A stretch of 64,000 nt of DNA, from positions 73,445-137,444 of the forward strand of contig JAXLYO010000017.1 of NCBI GenBank assembly GCA_046351415.1, written 5' to 3'. Below, in pieces: positions 62,312 through 64,000 of the stretch. The first letter of the stretch is position 1. Each line of letters starts with the position of its first letter. The position numbers and the translations under genes are program-made. This DNA is from JABFRG01 sp046351415 (GTDB lineage Bacteria > Myxococcota_A > Polyangia > Polyangiales > Polyangiaceae). Below the pieces are notes generated by a model. That model was not told where the DNA came from and did not search any database. It worked only from the letters and a program-made list of their open reading frames with translations.

Positions 62312-63763
62312 CTACTTCTTCGCGGGCTCTGCCGGCGCGCCACCTGCCGCGCCACCAGCGGGCGGAGGCGTTGCGTCGCCAGTGTTCTCCGGCGGAGGCG
62401 GTGCCTTGTTGACGTTGCCGCCCTGCTTGATGAAGTCCTTCATCACGTCCATGTCTTCGATGCGCTCCTTCGAGCGCTTCACGGCACCATCGTACTCGGG
62501 CTTGCCCGAGGCCTTCTCGGTGAACGTACGAAGGATGCTCTGCGCTTGCTCGAGCGTCGCGATTTGCTTCGCTTGTTCGAGCCCCTTGGCCTTGTACTCC
62601 TGCGTGAGGATACCTTCGTTGTAGTATGCATCGGCCCGGTTCGGGTCGATCTTCTTCGCGGCGTCGAGCTCCGCTTGAACCGCGGCGACCTGCTTGTCGT
62701 AGTTCGAGTCGTCGATGCGACCGCGAAGCGCGAGGGCGAGGCCCAAGTGCGCGTCGTAGTCGTTCGGGCGCATCGTGAGCGCGTTGCGATAGGCGCCCTC
62801 GGCTTGTTCGAAACCACGGAAGGAGAGGTTGACGGCGGCGAAGTTCATCTGCGCTTCGAAGAGACGCGGATCGAGCTTCGCGGCGGTCGCGAATTCTCCG
62901 ACGGCGCTGTTCACGAGACCGAGCTCGTTCTGGATGAGGCCGGCCGTGTTGTGGATGGGCGCGTAGCTCGGGTTCTTCCGAATGGCTTGCGAGCAAACGA
63001 GAGCCGCGAGTTCGAGCTGCTGCACGTCGGCGCGCTTGCCCATGGCGGCGTTGGTCGCCATTTGGCGCTTGCCCTTGCCCTTGACTGCACCGGCGCGCTT
63101 CTTGGCGAGCTGGAAGTAGTAGAGCGCGAGCTGGTTGAACGCCGGCATGTACGCGTCGTCTTTGGCGAGTGCACGCTGGAGGTTCTTCTTGGCGCAGTCG
63201 AAGTCGTCCTTGCAGTCCTTGTCGCCCGTGGCCGAGTCACGCGCCATTTGAATCATGGCCAAGTTGACGAGGGCAGGGACGTTCTCGAACTGTGAGTCCA
63301 AGACCGCTTGCTGGAGAGACGCGATGGTCGCGTCTTCGTTGCTGTTCGGCTTGTAGTCGTAGAGCGCCAGCTGCGCGCGGGCGTAGTGGAACTTCGGGTT
63401 GTCCGTGAGCGCCTTCTGGAAGCGAGCGCGCGCTTCCTTCTCGTTGCCGCAGCGTTGGTAGGCGAGGCCGGCATTGAACGTCGCTTCTGCGAGCTTCCCG
63501 GCCTTCTCCTCTGCTGCGGCTGCTTCGAAGCGCTTCGCGACATCGGCGCAGTTCGCATCGTTCCAGTCGTTCGCCTTGTCGTGGGCGACGAAGGCTTCGA
63601 TGGCCGCGTTGAACCCTTTCTCCGCTGCGGCGGAAATCACCGGCTTACCGCCGGGGTTCTTGCCATCGGGGGTTTTCACTTCGACCCCGCCGCCACCGCA
63701 GGCAACCTGCAAAGCGACGCCGGAGGCGACGAAGAAGGAAAGAAGTTTGGTGTTCGATTTCAT
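62312..63763 (-). CDS. TPR lipoprotein, AglT/GltE-like
   Basis: 483 residues. Signal and lipobox VALQVAC (Cys22), a Gly/Pro linker, then TPR helices to about 440 (AEATFNAGLAYQRCGNEKEARARFQKAL, PALVNLAMIQMARD, APIHNTAGLIQNELGLVNSA) and a Pro/Ala-rich tail (PPPENTGDATPPPAGGAAGG). It fits the outer-membrane TPR lipoproteins AglT/GltE of M. xanthus gliding, and the gene before it ends in the same arrangement as gltD-gltE, but identity is not certain. The upstream stop and a GTG overlap at 63781-63784; the ATG at 63763 with GAGGGA nine bases upstream is preferred. Confidence 0.74.
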   Translation of the reverse strand: MKSNTKLLSFFVASGVALQVACGGGGVEVKTPDGKNPGGKPVISAAAEKGFNAAIEAFVAHDKANDWNDANCADVAKRFEAAAAEEKAGKLAEATFNAGLAYQRCGNEKEARARFQKALTDNPKFHYARAQLALYDYKPNSNEDATIASLQQAVLDSQFENVPALVNLAMIQMARDSATGDKDCKDDFDCAKKNLQRALAKDDAYMPAFNQLALYYFQLAKKRAGAVKGKGKRQMATNAAMGKRADVQQLELAALVCSQAIRKNPSYAPIHNTAGLIQNELGLVNSAVGEFATAAKLDPRLFEAQMNFAAVNLSFRGFEQAEGAYRNALTMRPNDYDAHLGLALALRGRIDDSNYDKQVAAVQAELDAAKKIDPNRADAYYNEGILTQEYKAKGLEQAKQIATLEQAQSILRTFTEKASGKPEYDGAVKRSKERIEDMDVMKDFIKQGGNVNKAPPPPENTGDATPPPAGGAAGGAPAEPAKK

Positions 63764-63780
63764 GGTCTTCATTCCCTCAA

Positions 63781-64000
63781 TCACTTCTTCTTCGGGGGCT
63801 TCTTGCCGTTGCCCCCTGCTTTCGGGTCCTTGGCAGACTCGTCTTCGGCGATCTTGTCCGGGCCGCCGGTGTTGGCCGGGCGCCAGAACGTGCCACCGAT
63901 GAGGAGGGGCGGGGACTTCTCGTCGAGACCGCTGTTCGCCAGGGTGGGCGCACCGCGGAGCTCGTCGACGACGTGGTATTCGGCCTTGTAGTTCTTCGCG
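63781..64000 (-). CDS. C-terminal end of a gene upstream of the AglT/GltE-like gene (runs off the right edge)
   Basis: 73 codons of the 3' end: AKNYKAEYHVVDELRGAPTL, IGGTFWRPANTGGPDKIAED, ending in a basic tail GGNGKKPPKKK. It is translationally coupled to the next gene (stop TGA overlaps a GTG). In M. xanthus the gene before gltE is agmU/gltD; whether this is its equivalent cannot be told from the visible part. Confidence 0.7.
   Translation of the reverse strand, partial: AKNYKAEYHVVDELRGAPTLANSGLDEKSPPLLIGGTFWRPANTGGPDKIAEDESAKDPKAGGNGKKPPKKK

Noticed and set aside
1..64000. CRISPR arrays, rRNA genes, prophage or integrase genes
   Set aside because: No regularly spaced direct repeats, rRNA signatures, phage structural genes or recombinases were seen.

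Overview
The window reads as chromosomal DNA of a myxobacterium (Myxococcota, probably the Polyangia/Sorangiineae side). This is inferred from the high GC, the many secreted lipoproteins and TPR proteins, an FHA-type sigma-54 activator, a TonB_C/TonB-receptor fusion and recognisable parts of the Glt gliding/adventurous-motility apparatus. There is no rRNA, CRISPR array, integrase or transposase gene. The only RNA gene recognised is tRNA-His(GUG).

Layout. 0-5 kb: the start of tyrS (running off the left edge), an IHF/HU gene and two overlapping multi-span GT-C-like membrane proteins, all on the minus strand. 5-9.4 kb: an outer-membrane TonB-dependent receptor carrying its own TonB_C domain, followed by two lipoproteins. 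9.5-14 kb: a HExxxH metallopeptidase-like protein diverging from a PIN-PhoH ATPase, a 162-bp MITE-like element whose left end supplies the phoH stop codon, and a three-gene overlapping operon (membrane protein, small membrane protein, formylglycine-generating-enzyme-like protein). 14-18 kb: yajC-secD-secF. 18-24 kb: mostly metabolic or house-keeping genes (DUF72, lipase, hotdog thioesterase, TPR protein, Cys/Met PLP enzyme, divergent protein kinase), then tRNA-His. 24.7-30.3 kb: a lipoprotein, an FHA-sigma-54 activator, an Ig-like membrane protein and ftsY. 30.6-32.5 kb: two paralogous outer-membrane beta-barrel genes with a clear terminator. 32.6-38.3 kb: three lipoproteins, a HEAT protein and a Cache-type sensor. 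38.4-40.4 kb: a histone-deacetylase-like amidohydrolase and a DUF4184 membrane protein.

40.3-57 kb and 62.3-64 kb hold the motility-like genes: a 3785-residue TPR protein (GltI/AgnB type), a TPR lipoprotein, an FHA plus AgmX/PglI C-terminal protein (GltG/PglI type), an 86-residue secreted protein, and a TPR lipoprotein (AglT/GltE type) behind the 3' end of another gene. They are interleaved with a 2OG-oxygenase-like gene, a phosphodiesterase and the 59-62 kb locus, so this is a loosened version of the compact M. xanthus G1 cluster.

The most unusual stretch is 59.0-62.0 kb on the minus strand. It has a secreted lipoprotein with a protein-arginine-deiminase catalytic domain, a separate 54-residue peptide gene with its own ribosome-binding site and intrinsic terminator and a near-consensus sigma-54 promoter, and a DUF1801 protein with a histone-H1-like tail. 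A second sigma-54-like element lies upstream of the deiminase gene. Whether deiminase and peptide work together is a hypothesis.

All identifications rest on reading motifs by eye. No database search or structure prediction was run.
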